From NCBI RefSeq assembly GCF_047974105.1, contig NZ_JBHYRS010000004.1, positions 124,001 through 188,000 on the forward strand: a stretch of 64,000 bases of DNA. The letters are read 5' to 3'. The notes beneath the pieces were generated by a model, which ran no database searches, was not told the origin of the DNA, and worked only from the letters and a program-made list of their open reading frames with translations. Shown in pieces: positions 26,313-35,640 of this stretch (position 1 is the first letter of the stretch; each line of letters opens with the position of its first letter). Both the position numbers and the translations under genes were made by a program. This DNA is from Mitsuokella sp047974105 (GTDB lineage Bacteria > Bacillota > Negativicutes > Selenomonadales > Selenomonadaceae).

Positions 26313-26403
26313 TTTATCTTCTCCTTCTTACGATTCCAAAGAAACACGTTTATTATAGCAGACTTCGCAGGGGTCTACAAGGAGTAGTTGACCTGCAAAG
26401 CTA

Positions 26404-27729
26404 TTAGAAATTTCCAATGAGGCGGAGCCAGCCCTGCGTCTTATCGAGGACATACTCCAGACTCAGGAAATCATGAACTTTATATAGGAGACCTGCCTCA
26501 CCGAGCTGGTCTGCAAAGCGGTACTCATAGCGGAGCTGCCAGCGCGGCGCTAACGTCTGCAGGGCACCGAGGACAAAGCGATTTTTGCGCATATCGTAGC
26601 GGACCTGCGGAACTGTCCCCATGCCGAAGCGGTGTCCATAGCCGAGTTCCCAGCCCCAATCCACTTTCTGCGGCATGAAGTCAAACTGCGCAAAGGCTTC
26701 ATCGCGCGAGGTCAGCATGCTGCCCGCATGCAGGCGGAAACGCAGGCTGTCCATCTCGCCGTCATATTTGCTCTCACGCCGTCCCATATCGACCCAGCCG
26801 AGCAGCCGTGCACGATAGCGGTCCGAATTGGAGCGGCTCATGACTTCCATGCGCTCATGCGGTGTAATCGTCACGGATGTCGTCATGCGCAGCGCGCGAA
26901 AATCCTGCTGGGCATCAAGCGTCTTGGCAAACATCTGCTCAAATTCATGCTGATGACGCGCCACAAAAGCAACCGGCACGCCCACGAGCATATCAGTCTG
27001 CTGCTGCATGAGCTCGCGATGATTGAGCAGGGCAAAATTCGGTATGGTATCGGAGCGCATCGATAAATCCGTCGTACGCACCACAGGCAGCCGCGGATAG
27101 ACCGTCAAACTGACGTTGGCCTTATCGCCATCTGTTTCAACCTCAAAGTCACCGCGAAATTCCGGTAAATGCACCGCGAGATAATCGTTCAGATGATGCT
27201 TGAGCACTCCGTTTGTCCAGTCTGTCGCCGCAACGGGCAGGCCGTAAAGAGCATCCGAAAAGACTGTATTGACATCGGCAAGGTCCTGGCGAATCAGGGT
27301 TTCGACTGCCGGCGGCATACCCTCGACATTTGTCTTAACTTCAATATTCCGGATCTGGTCCGACCATGGCATCAGCCGGACGGTGACGCTGGTCCCCTGA
27401 GCATCGTCCGGTGTGACTTCCACCTGACGTACTGTGTAGCCAACGAGGACCTTGTCAAAAACCTGACGAATGACTTCTGATTTTTGCTGCAGTTCCTCAG
27501 CAGAAGCATCTGCGGGCATGCCGAGCAGCAGCTGTTCCGCAATGACGCGCACGCTTGTCTCCATGCGCTGCTTCACAAGAGGCGGCATGCCCGTCTCTGC
27601 TGTCACATGGGCATCGACACTTTCCACGCGGCCGCTGGCCTCTGCCGTAAGCGGCAGCAGCAAAAGGAGCAAAATCGCCGCCAGGACTGCATTCCGGCCG
27701 CCCCTTCTGCCCAGCCATCGTTTCAGCAA
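26404..27729 (-). CDS. Probable outer-membrane protein of unknown function
   Basis: A 441-residue secreted protein. The signal peptide spans residues 1 to about 32 (ending TAEASG). The N-terminal half has mixed alpha/beta segments that could be POTRA-like repeats (for example YTVRQVEVTPDD and DQIRNIEVKTNVEGMPP). From about residue 285 alternating strands with aromatic residues follow, ending WLRLIGNF, a terminal Phe typical of outer-membrane barrels. I do not recognise the family. The start is TTG 27729 with GAAGGGA upstream. It lies 43 nt after bamA, so it may help barrel assembly or be an obligate client. Confidence 0.65.
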   Translation of the reverse strand: MLKRWLGRRGGRNAVLAAILLLLLLPLTAEASGRVESVDAHVTAETGMPPLVKQRMETSVRVIAEQLLLGMPADASAEELQQKSEVIRQVFDKVLVGYTVRQVEVTPDDAQGTSVTVRLMPWSDQIRNIEVKTNVEGMPPAVETLIRQDLADVNTVFSDALYGLPVAATDWTNGVLKHHLNDYLAVHLPEFRGDFEVETDGDKANVSLTVYPRLPVVRTTDLSMRSDTIPNFALLNHRELMQQQTDMLVGVPVAFVARHQHEFEQMFAKTLDAQQDFRALRMTTSVTITPHERMEVMSRSNSDRYRARLLGWVDMGRRESKYDGEMDSLRFRLHAGSMLTSRDEAFAQFDFMPQKVDWGWELGYGHRFGMGTVPQVRYDMRKNRFVLGALQTLAPRWQLRYEYRFADQLGEAGLLYKVHDFLSLEYVLDKTQGWLRLIGNF

Positions 27730-27772
27730 AGAACATCCCTTCTTTGTATATTAGGTTCGGCTCTTTTCCTGA

Positions 27773-29740
27773 TTAGAACGAGCTGCCGACGCTGAAGTGA
27801 ACGCGGCCGCCGTCATCGCCCCAGCCATAGTCAAAGCGCAGCGGACCGATTGGCGTCGTCAGGGAAATACCGACACCGACGCTGCCGTGCATGTCGTCAG
27901 GCGTCAGGCCGCTGTCCCAGGCACCGCCCCAATCCGTGAACAGGGCACCCTGAACTTTTTTCATGAGCGGGAAACGGTACTCGAGCGTGCCGAGGAACTC
28001 GCGGTCGCCGCGGAACTGGTCTTCGCGGTAGCCACGCAGCGAGCCCTGGCCGCCGATGCGGTACTGGTTGAACTCGGAGATATCGCCGTTGCCGATGCCG
28101 TAGCGGGCGCGCATAGCCCAGACCTGCGAGCGGCCGGCACGAACATAGCGCTGACCGTCAATCGTGTACTTCTGGAAGTCGAAGTCACCGCCGAAGCCCG
28201 CGAACTCACCCGAAAGACTCAGGCGGCTGCCGCTCATCGGGTTGTAGACATTGTCGCGCGTATCCGTGACATGCTCGAGCGTGATGCTGCGCGTCGTACC
28301 GAAGTTATCGTTGCGCCAAGCTATATTCTCAGGAGTATCGATACTGCGGTCGCCCATATTGCCGTCATCGACATGTCTGACATACGAATCCTTGCGGTTG
28401 CGCAGAGTCAAATAGTTTGTCGTGTACTCGCTGACCGGACGTCCGAACGTCAGCTCGCCGCCGGCGTACTTACGCATGTATGTTTCCTTGAGGTCACCGC
28501 TCGTATCGTAATCATCGTATTCATATGTACGGTTGTAGATGCGGAAGGTGCCGACCGTCTCCTTGCTGTCGAGCCATGGACGGCGGTAGGAGAACGTGTA
28601 GCCGTGTGCATCCGTGTCATCGCCGCTCGTCTCATACGTCAGGCTGACGGCATCGCCCGTGCCGCGGAAGTTCGTATCGCCGATGGAGACCATGCCGATG
28701 ACGCCGTCTTCACTCGAGTAGCCGGCGCCGATGCCAAACGAGCCCGTGCGTTTCTCCGTGACATCGAGCTCCATGACCACGGCATTCGGGTCGACACCAG
28801 GATTCATCTTGATGTTGACGTCCTCAAAGAAACCGAGGTTGTAAACGCGCTGCATGCTGCGGCGTGCGAGTTTCGAGTTGAACGGTTCGCCCGGCTTCTG
28901 GCGCATCTCGCGCAGAATGACGCGCTCCTTCGTCTTCGTATTGCCCTTGACTTTATAGCCCTCAAGGATGCCCTCGTTGACTTTGAGGTTCAGAATGCCG
29001 TTCTTATCGATGTTCATATCCGTGATTTTTGCGAGAATATAACCATCGCGGCGGTACTGCTCCTGAATGGCCGTGACATCCTTGCTGAGCTCACGGCTGT
29101 TGAGAATTTCGCCTGTCTTGAGCGTCAGGAAGTTCGTGAGCGTATCCGTGCTCTCGACCGTATTGCCGCTGATTTTTACACCCTTGAGAACAGGATTTTC
29201 AAGGACATGATACGTAATGATGACACCCTCCGGCACGTTCTGGAAGCTCGGATAAATATCATAGAAATAACCCGTATTATAGATTTTTTCGCGGTCAGCA
29301 TCGAGCCCTTTGACGGTGAACATGTCCCCGGCTTTCATGGAAATGGCTGCTTTGGCCGTTCCCTCTGTCGCTTTTGACGTACCGTCAAAAATCGTATCGA
29401 CAATGGTCTGACCCTCATACTGCTTCATGCTGTCCGAGATGGCCGTTTCCTGGGGGCGGTTTTTCGCCCAATTCTGCGTGCGTTCATCCACGGACGAATT
29501 GGCAGCCGCATCAGCCTGCGCTGCAGCCGATGTATCCGCCGTCTGTGCGGCAGGAGCTGCAGCCTTCGTCTCCTCCGCTGCGGTTTTGGCTGCATCTGCA
29601 TGTTCAGCAGCGGTATCAGCGGCAGAAGGCTGTGCTGTCACGGGCTGCGCTTCTGCTGCCCAGGAAGTGCCCGGCACAGCAGCACAGCTGACGGCAATTG
29701 CCACAGCATAAGCGAGAGATCTGTATTTCTGTTTCTTCAA
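27773..29740 (-). CDS. bamA: Outer-membrane assembly factor BamA (Omp85)
   Basis: A 655-residue protein. Signal peptide to about residue 28 (GTSWAA), an Ala-rich low-complexity linker (30-80), three POTRA-like repeats (about 107-325, against five in E. coli) and a C-terminal 16-strand type barrel. The conserved loop GGQGSLRGYREDQFRG near residue 555 carries the (V/I/L)RG(F/Y) motif, and the end is HFSVGSSF. BamA inserts barrel proteins into the outer membrane. Start is TTG 29740, 8 nt after AGGAGG. TamA-type identity is less likely, since no other Omp85 member is present and skp and lpx genes follow. Confidence 0.93.
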   Translation of the reverse strand: MKKQKYRSLAYAVAIAVSCAAVPGTSWAAEAQPVTAQPSAADTAAEHADAAKTAAEETKAAAPAAQTADTSAAAQADAAANSSVDERTQNWAKNRPQETAISDSMKQYEGQTIVDTIFDGTSKATEGTAKAAISMKAGDMFTVKGLDADREKIYNTGYFYDIYPSFQNVPEGVIITYHVLENPVLKGVKISGNTVESTDTLTNFLTLKTGEILNSRELSKDVTAIQEQYRRDGYILAKITDMNIDKNGILNLKVNEGILEGYKVKGNTKTKERVILREMRQKPGEPFNSKLARRSMQRVYNLGFFEDVNIKMNPGVDPNAVVMELDVTEKRTGSFGIGAGYSSEDGVIGMVSIGDTNFRGTGDAVSLTYETSGDDTDAHGYTFSYRRPWLDSKETVGTFRIYNRTYEYDDYDTSGDLKETYMRKYAGGELTFGRPVSEYTTNYLTLRNRKDSYVRHVDDGNMGDRSIDTPENIAWRNDNFGTTRSITLEHVTDTRDNVYNPMSGSRLSLSGEFAGFGGDFDFQKYTIDGQRYVRAGRSQVWAMRARYGIGNGDISEFNQYRIGGQGSLRGYREDQFRGDREFLGTLEYRFPLMKKVQGALFTDWGGAWDSGLTPDDMHGSVGVGISLTTPIGPLRFDYGWGDDGGRVHFSVGSSF

Positions 29741-29801
29741 AGGTCAAACCTCCTAAGCGATATCTTCATCATTCATAAATCAATTCAACAAGGATATCTT
29801 A

Positions 29802-30383
29802 TCAATTCCGCAGGGTTTTGCCCGCGGTTTGCATCAATTTTTGCATCCCGTCATCCGGGACTTTCGGTGTTTTGGCAGCAGGAGCAGCAGACTGCTCTGC
29901 CACAGGCTGCTGCGCCGGAGCGGCTGTCTTTTCCGTCTTCACCTGCACAGGGTCCGTCTGCACGGCCGCAGGGACAGATGGTTCTGCCCTGCCGGCCGGC
30001 GAAGGTGCGAGAGGCGCATCATGAGAGGCCGCTGCTTCCGGCATGGCCGCAGTCGTTTCCTGCGGCGTCGGCTCCTGCGGAGTCTCCTGCACCGCAGAAG
30101 CGGGCGGATACGAGGAAGACAGGGACGGCGTCCGTGCCTGCCAGAACAGCCAGCCGCCGCCCGCAATGAGCACGGCCATAGCTGCCGGCAGCAGGCGCAT
30201 GGTCCATTTCTTCAGGAAACGGTGTCCCGGCGTTCCTTCGACGCGCGCGAGTTCCGCCTTGGCCAGCATGACTTTAAGCTCGCCCCGCACTCTGTGATTT
30301 TCTGCCAAGGAATGCTCGGCCTCGCCAAGCCATGCCCGCGCAGCCCGTATGTGACGGCGCTGTTTTTGATTCCGGTCCTTCAT
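29802..30383 (-). CDS. Single-pass membrane protein with Pro/Ala-rich tail
   Basis: A 193-residue protein not recognised as a family. Residues 1-60 are basic, helical and presumably cytoplasmic (RNQKQRRHIRAARAWLGEAEH...). A membrane helix spans about 63-84 (LLPAAMAVLIAGGGWLFW). The rest is periplasmic and low complexity, rich in Pro, Ala, Glu and Thr, ending MQKLMQTAGKTLRN. ATG 30383 with AGGAGG 6-7 nt upstream. It lies between a sigma factor gene and bamA. The layout resembles membrane anti-sigma factors, but there is no zinc-binding anti-sigma motif, so that role is only a hypothesis. Confidence 0.6.
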   Translation of the reverse strand: MKDRNQKQRRHIRAARAWLGEAEHSLAENHRVRGELKVMLAKAELARVEGTPGHRFLKKWTMRLLPAAMAVLIAGGGWLFWQARTPSLSSSYPPASAVQETPQEPTPQETTAAMPEAAASHDAPLAPSPAGRAEPSVPAAVQTDPVQVKTEKTAAPAQQPVAEQSAAPAAKTPKVPDDGMQKLMQTAGKTLRN

Positions 30384-30470
30384 GATACACCTCCTGCCTG
30401 TTCAAATTCACAGACTCATCTTTTATATTCCGAGGTCATCATGGTATCCCGGCATGCCGTATAACGCCAT

Positions 30471-30501
30471 AACAGCAGATGATAAGAAAATATCTGCTGT
30501 T
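30471..30501. repeat. Hairpin between the sigma factor and membrane protein genes
   Basis: A perfect 10-bp inverted repeat (AACAGCAGAT / ATCTGCTGTT) with an 11-nt loop, 50 nt past the sigma factor stop. On the minus strand no T run follows. A second small palindrome CGGCATGCCG is adjacent (30450-30459). The 167-nt gap may also hold a promoter for the downstream gene; none is clear. Confidence 0.5.
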
Positions 30502-30550
30502 TCCTTTTGCATGCAGGCCATTTTCACTTACTTTCTTGCTCTTCCTATTT

Positions 30551-31183
30551 TTACCAATAATGCATGAAGCGTGACAGCATGCCGCGGATGCGGCGGATGC
30601 CATTTTTCTGCAGGCGGTAAATGTGGGACGAACTGACATTGAGCGTGTCCGCCATATCAGCTGCATCTTCGCTGCTCCAGTACATGCCCTCGAGCACGGC
30701 GCGTTCCTTGTCCGGCAGGCGCGCCATCGCCTGATGCAGCTGTTCTGCGAGCTCATGGCTCTCTGCCTGTTCGGCAACAGAGGCCGTAAGGTCCACAAGA
30801 TTTTCCTTGAGGCTGCCGGAACAGCCTTCCGCGGCCTCTTCCATGCAGGCAACATCCACCTGTCCCTCGCGGCGCAAAAAATCCATCATGCGCCCGCGGA
30901 TCCGGTGGACGGCAAACAGGCTGAACGCCACGCCGCGCGTGTGGTCATAGCGTTCTACCGCTTCAATGAGTCCGACTGTGCCTTCCTGGATGATATCCAT
31001 AATGCAGTCGAAACGTGCAAACGGCGCAGCCTGCTTAAAGACAAGCGGCTGGTACGATTCGATGAGAAGCTGGCGCGCCCGTTCATCACCCTGCTCCTTG
31101 CAGGAAGCCCAAAGAAGTTTTTCTTCCTCGGGAGACAAGGTTTTGACCTTGCTGAGTTCCTTCATATAATCATTCAGGCGCAC
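30551..31183 (-). CDS. Sigma-70 family RNA polymerase sigma factor
   Basis: A 210-residue protein with sigma regions 2 and 4. Region 2 contains IQEGTVGLIEAVERYDHTRGVAFSLFAVHRIRGRMMDFLRR (split: IQEGTVGLIEAVERYD then the FSLFAVHRIRGRMMDF helix). Region 4 contains LPDKERAVLEGMY and a helix-turn-helix SSEDAADMADTLNVSSSHIYRLQKN. The region 3 linker is short and acidic. It resembles FliA/SigB-type alternative factors more than SigA. Start GTG 31183 with AGGAGG 8 nt upstream. It lies 39 nt after tamB inside the outer-membrane cluster, so its regulon may be the envelope (inference). Confidence 0.85.
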   Translation of the reverse strand: MRLNDYMKELSKVKTLSPEEEKLLWASCKEQGDERARQLLIESYQPLVFKQAAPFARFDCIMDIIQEGTVGLIEAVERYDHTRGVAFSLFAVHRIRGRMMDFLRREGQVDVACMEEAAEGCSGSLKENLVDLTASVAEQAESHELAEQLHQAMARLPDKERAVLEGMYWSSEDAADMADTLNVSSSHIYRLQKNGIRRIRGMLSRFMHYW

Positions 31184-31222
31184 GCATCTCACCTCCTCAT
31201 TTTCCTATAACCATTATAACCA

Positions 31223-34200
31223 TTAAAAACGAATGCGCGCTTCCAGTCCGACAATGAACTTCTGTGCCTCTTTTTCAAGAGACAGGCCAAAGCGGTCATT
31301 CATATCATACTGAACACCGACGCGGTGCGTATCATCGCCGCCAATCTGCTGCGTATACTTGAGCATGACCTTATCGGTGATGTACTTGCCCATCTCGACA
31401 TGATAGACGTCGATGTCTTTATTGGATTCCTCATCATGCGTATCAAAGGCCGAGCCGCTGCCGCGCGCAATCGTGAAGCGGTCAAGCCAGAGCACATTGC
31501 GCATGATATCCTCGACTTCGGACAAAAAGCTCATCTGCAGGCCCACAATCAGGAGGTCGCCTGCATCGAGATTGGCCTCGCCCGCCCTATAGGCACTGCG
31601 CAGCGTCAGCATGCGGATGATTTCCGTCTGACTCATCTCCGGCGACGAACGCAGCGTAAACGTCATATTGTCAAGCGGTCCCGTGATGGACAGGAACACC
31701 TTGGCCTGCGTCAGCCGCGTATCAGCGATGAACGTAATGCTCGGCAGGAACGAATCAACCTGATTGAAATAGGCCGTACCTTCACGGACATTGAATTCCG
31801 TTTTGAGGTAGCTGACCGTGCCGCCGCGTTTTACGGAAACGGAGCCTGACGTCTTCGGATGATGCGTCGTGCCGCCGAAATGGACCTTGCCCACAAGATA
31901 CATATCGTAAAGATACGAACTGTAGGCATGGACTTTATCGCCGACATTGACATCTACATCGAGAAGGACATCCGGCAGTTCGCCGCTGCTGTCCGGGATG
32001 GTCGGCACGGAAATCGTGCAGTCCGCGAGATTGACCTCGCCGGAAATCTTCGGCATTTTTTTGCCAAAGATCTCGGCATTGACAACGTGCAGGCTGCCGC
32101 TCAGAGGTCCTTTGAAAAAGTCACTCTGGATATCAAGGCTATCCGCTGTCAGCGAAAAATCGTATGTCGAAGGCGTCACACCGTCGAGTTTCAGCGTGCC
32201 CTGACCTGTATAACTGCCTTTGCCCATTTTACCAGAAAAGTCGCTGACTGTCATGGTGTCCCCATTAAAAACAAGCTGAGTGTTCATTTCCGTGACAGGT
32301 GTCGCAAGTGGTTTGAACTTAACCGCACCGTCTGTCAGAGAAACCGTGCCTTTGACAAGAGGATGGGCAAGCGTGCCCGTAAACTCCAGCGTGCCCTTCG
32401 TCGGCCCCAAAGCCCAGTCAATCTGGTCGGAGACAAACGGCAGGATGGAAAGGTCAGCCTGGTCGAGGTTGACATCGAGCTTGATGCGCTCATAATCATC
32501 GAGGTCTTCGTTGCGGTTTGCAAAAAGTGCCTTGATCGGCACGATGCCCTTGGCCGTGGCCTGATAATCCTTGCCTTCAATGGTCTTCTTGACGGCAAAC
32601 TCCCTGACATCGACGAGACCATTCGTCAATTTGAAATGACCATTCAGGGCATCAAAAGTCGAGCCCTGGAAGCCGCCGTTATTGGCCGCAATCGTGACAT
32701 CGGCGGCTGGATTGCCCGTTGTGCCGCCAAATTCGGCCTCGATATCCGCCGTGCCGTGTACCGTGCGTTCAAGGCCAGCCGACTTCGTGAACATGCCGAG
32801 GGCGAGCTTATGAGCCGAGAATTTTGCGGCAATCGGGCCATCAAGGCCCACACTGCCGCTGGCCGAAAAGCTGCCGTCCGTGCCCTGCATACCGGAAAGC
32901 TTGTCAATATAGACAACATTATCCAATAAATGTAAATTAACTTCCACATCATGAACATCATAACCGGAAATTTTGCCGCTGTCGAGAATGCCGTTGAGTG
33001 TGACATCCGGATTGTCGTACGTGCCGCCAATCTCGATATCACTGCTGAGCTTACCCGAAACGATATTATTCTTGAGATTGGCAATGGCCGTCAGGGCATT
33101 GACATCGCCATCCGTGACACTTACCGTGCCCTTTGCGTCATGCGTATCCGTATTGATGGTAAGTACGGCCTGATAGAGGCCATCCCCCTGATGGAAGCCG
33201 AACGGACTGACACTGACCACGCCGTCGCGGTAATTGACGATGCCGTGGACATCGCGGATTTCCTGGTCATTCAGGGTAATGGACGGGGCATCGAGCGTGC
33301 CGTCAAACTGCGGATTTGAGAGATTCCCGCCGATTTTACCGGAGAACGTGCCTTTGCCGCTGACCGGATACGGGAATTTGCTGGCAAAGCGTTCCATATT
33401 GATTTCATGGACGTTGGCCTGCAGGTCGAGGTTCATGTCGCGGTCAACCGTGCCATTGAGGTCCATATCGACCATAGGCGAGAAGACATGGAAGTCCTGC
33501 AGGCGTGTAACGCCGTCTTCCATGAAGTAATCGCCGTCCATGCCGGAAAGCAGGATGCCATTGTAACTGCCGTAATAGAAATGGATGTAGCCCACTGCAT
33601 TTGGATGGTCGAGCGTGCCTGTGATGCGGATGGTATTATCCACATTACCGGTGATGGGCTGGTCCGGAAAGGCCAGAGCCGCAATGTCCTCCATACGGGC
33701 CCCGACTGTATCAATGCGCATATTGATGCGGCGTTCGCCCGTGAGACCGACAGAGCCATCGACATACCACGTCTGTTTGCCATCTTTTACCAGCGAGAAT
33801 TCTTCTATCGTAACGCCGTCGAGACTGCCGCCCGCGTTGAATTTCAGGCTGTCATACGGCTGCTTGAAGAGCGTGCCGTTCGTCGCCGTGAATTTGAAAT
33901 TGACCTGCGGGTCCGCCATATCGCCCTGCACCGTACCGGAAAAATCGCCAAGGCCCGTGATATCGGCCTCGGGAATCAGGGTGCTGACGAGCGAAAGGTC
34001 AACGTGGCCGCCGTAAAAAGCGAGGTCGAGGTCACTGCCATTTTTGATGCTGCCTTCAATGCCAAGGCTCGTGTGATGAGGCAGATTGAGGCTGGCATAA
34101 TCAATCGTAATATCCCTGCCCTTCACGAAGAACGAGGCATTGAGACTGTCAATCGGCAGGTTCTGATAAGAGCCCGACTGCAGGGAAGCACTGCCATAGG

Positions 34201-35554
34201 CCTGCACAGCGGCACTGTCTGTACCCTGACCGCTGAGACCCATATCGACGCTCACACGCCCCGTGATGTCAGCAAGCTGCGGCACAAAAACAGCGGCCTG
34301 CTGCACATCAATATCCCTGCCAATGAGATGAGCCGTATACGTCAAATCACTCGGTGAAAAATAAACTTCGCCGCTGGCCGTACCGCCAAAAACACCTACG
34401 GAAAGTCCCTCAACAGAGACCTGATTGTCTTCATAGCGGACATGTGCACGGGCATTTTGGAACGGAATATCCATAGCCGTACCCGACGCAATTTTCACGT
34501 CACCCTCGACCACCGGCGACTTTACGGGGCCCGTGATATGCGCCGTAACGGCAGCTGCCCCCGCATAAGGAATATCCTTGAGCACTTTGGACGGATCAAA
34601 GGAATTCGACGAGGCATTGAGGTCAAGATACGGGGAATCCGTATCGTAACGCACCTTGCCATCGACATGTGCCTGCTGCCCCGCTGCCTCAGCATCGGCA
34701 AAAATCAGGGCTTCTGTATCGGTAAAAGAGGCAAAGCCGTGGATATCATCGACTTCCGTATCCTTGACCTTGACGGCGCCATCTTCATACTCGGCCTGGC
34801 CGGAAAACGAGAGCACACTGCCCATATACTGGCCGGAAACCTTGGCCGTCTTGACCTTGCCGCCAAGAATTTCAATGCCGCCTGGAATCAGGCCGTCCGG
34901 CACAAGCGGCAGAATTTTGCTGAGGTCCGCGCCTGCGACTTCCGCATTGAAAATCTGACGCTCTTTGCGATACGTCCCCGAAAGGGAGACATCCGCGTCA
35001 AGGCAGCTGCCCTTGGCGTCGAGCTTCAGCACGGGATAATCCGCAAAATCAAGCGTTCCCGCTACATCGCCGATATAAAGTTCTTTGCCCAAGGCGGCAA
35101 GTTTCAAGCCGCCGTCTTCCACTTTAACCGTACCGAAAAAGGAACCCTCGCCCGAGCTTTTCGTCTGGATATCCTGAACATTCCAAGTGCCGTCATCGCG
35201 CTGCACGAGATTGGCCTCAACGCCTGACAGCGTGACTTCTTTGACAGCATGCGCGGGATCCTTATATGCAGAAAGCAGGCGGAACTCCACGCGGGCCGTG
35301 TCGGCCGTCGCAATGCAATCCGCCTGCTTATCATAAATGGCGAGGTCATGAATCTCGAGGTCATGAAGCGAATTCACCTTGATAGAGCCGACGGAAACGG
35401 GCACGCCTAATGTATCGCTGGCAGCGGTGGAAGCAGTTTGTTCTACTTTATCCATGAAAGCGCTGGTCTGTATGTAATACCAGATACCGCCCAGTACCAG
35501 CACGAGTATGCCCAAAAGCACACCGATGCCTATCCCGATGGTTTTTCGTTTCAT
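31223..35554 (-). CDS. tamB: TamB-like translocation/assembly module protein
   Basis: A 1443-residue protein with a single N-terminal membrane anchor (residues 8-28) followed by a very long beta-rich repetitive region, the lipid-groove architecture of TamB/AsmA proteins. The C-terminal DUF490 domain is recognisable by TAYFNQVDSFLPSITFIADTRL, ITGPLDNMTFTLRSSPEMSQTEIIRMLT and a final strand FIVGLEARIRF. Such proteins span the periplasm and move phospholipids or help barrel assembly. ATG 35554 with GGGGAG upstream. No TamA partner is in the window; BamA may serve instead. Confidence 0.93.
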   Translation of the reverse strand: MKRKTIGIGIGVLLGILVLVLGGIWYYIQTSAFMDKVEQTASTAASDTLGVPVSVGSIKVNSLHDLEIHDLAIYDKQADCIATADTARVEFRLLSAYKDPAHAVKEVTLSGVEANLVQRDDGTWNVQDIQTKSSGEGSFFGTVKVEDGGLKLAALGKELYIGDVAGTLDFADYPVLKLDAKGSCLDADVSLSGTYRKERQIFNAEVAGADLSKILPLVPDGLIPGGIEILGGKVKTAKVSGQYMGSVLSFSGQAEYEDGAVKVKDTEVDDIHGFASFTDTEALIFADAEAAGQQAHVDGKVRYDTDSPYLDLNASSNSFDPSKVLKDIPYAGAAAVTAHITGPVKSPVVEGDVKIASGTAMDIPFQNARAHVRYEDNQVSVEGLSVGVFGGTASGEVYFSPSDLTYTAHLIGRDIDVQQAAVFVPQLADITGRVSVDMGLSGQGTDSAAVQAYGSASLQSGSYQNLPIDSLNASFFVKGRDITIDYASLNLPHHTSLGIEGSIKNGSDLDLAFYGGHVDLSLVSTLIPEADITGLGDFSGTVQGDMADPQVNFKFTATNGTLFKQPYDSLKFNAGGSLDGVTIEEFSLVKDGKQTWYVDGSVGLTGERRINMRIDTVGARMEDIAALAFPDQPITGNVDNTIRITGTLDHPNAVGYIHFYYGSYNGILLSGMDGDYFMEDGVTRLQDFHVFSPMVDMDLNGTVDRDMNLDLQANVHEINMERFASKFPYPVSGKGTFSGKIGGNLSNPQFDGTLDAPSITLNDQEIRDVHGIVNYRDGVVSVSPFGFHQGDGLYQAVLTINTDTHDAKGTVSVTDGDVNALTAIANLKNNIVSGKLSSDIEIGGTYDNPDVTLNGILDSGKISGYDVHDVEVNLHLLDNVVYIDKLSGMQGTDGSFSASGSVGLDGPIAAKFSAHKLALGMFTKSAGLERTVHGTADIEAEFGGTTGNPAADVTIAANNGGFQGSTFDALNGHFKLTNGLVDVREFAVKKTIEGKDYQATAKGIVPIKALFANRNEDLDDYERIKLDVNLDQADLSILPFVSDQIDWALGPTKGTLEFTGTLAHPLVKGTVSLTDGAVKFKPLATPVTEMNTQLVFNGDTMTVSDFSGKMGKGSYTGQGTLKLDGVTPSTYDFSLTADSLDIQSDFFKGPLSGSLHVVNAEIFGKKMPKISGEVNLADCTISVPTIPDSSGELPDVLLDVDVNVGDKVHAYSSYLYDMYLVGKVHFGGTTHHPKTSGSVSVKRGGTVSYLKTEFNVREGTAYFNQVDSFLPSITFIADTRLTQAKVFLSITGPLDNMTFTLRSSPEMSQTEIIRMLTLRSAYRAGEANLDAGDLLIVGLQMSFLSEVEDIMRNVLWLDRFTIARGSGSAFDTHDEESNKDIDVYHVEMGKYITDKVMLKYTQQIGGDDTHRVGVQYDMNDRFGLSLEKEAQKFIVGLEARIRF

Positions 35555-35640
35555 GATGGTCTCCCCAATGATTCACTCCTGAAATTCACGCTATAAAATT
35601 CTTATTTTCGTGTTTACACGCTGCTACGCGTGAGCAAAGC

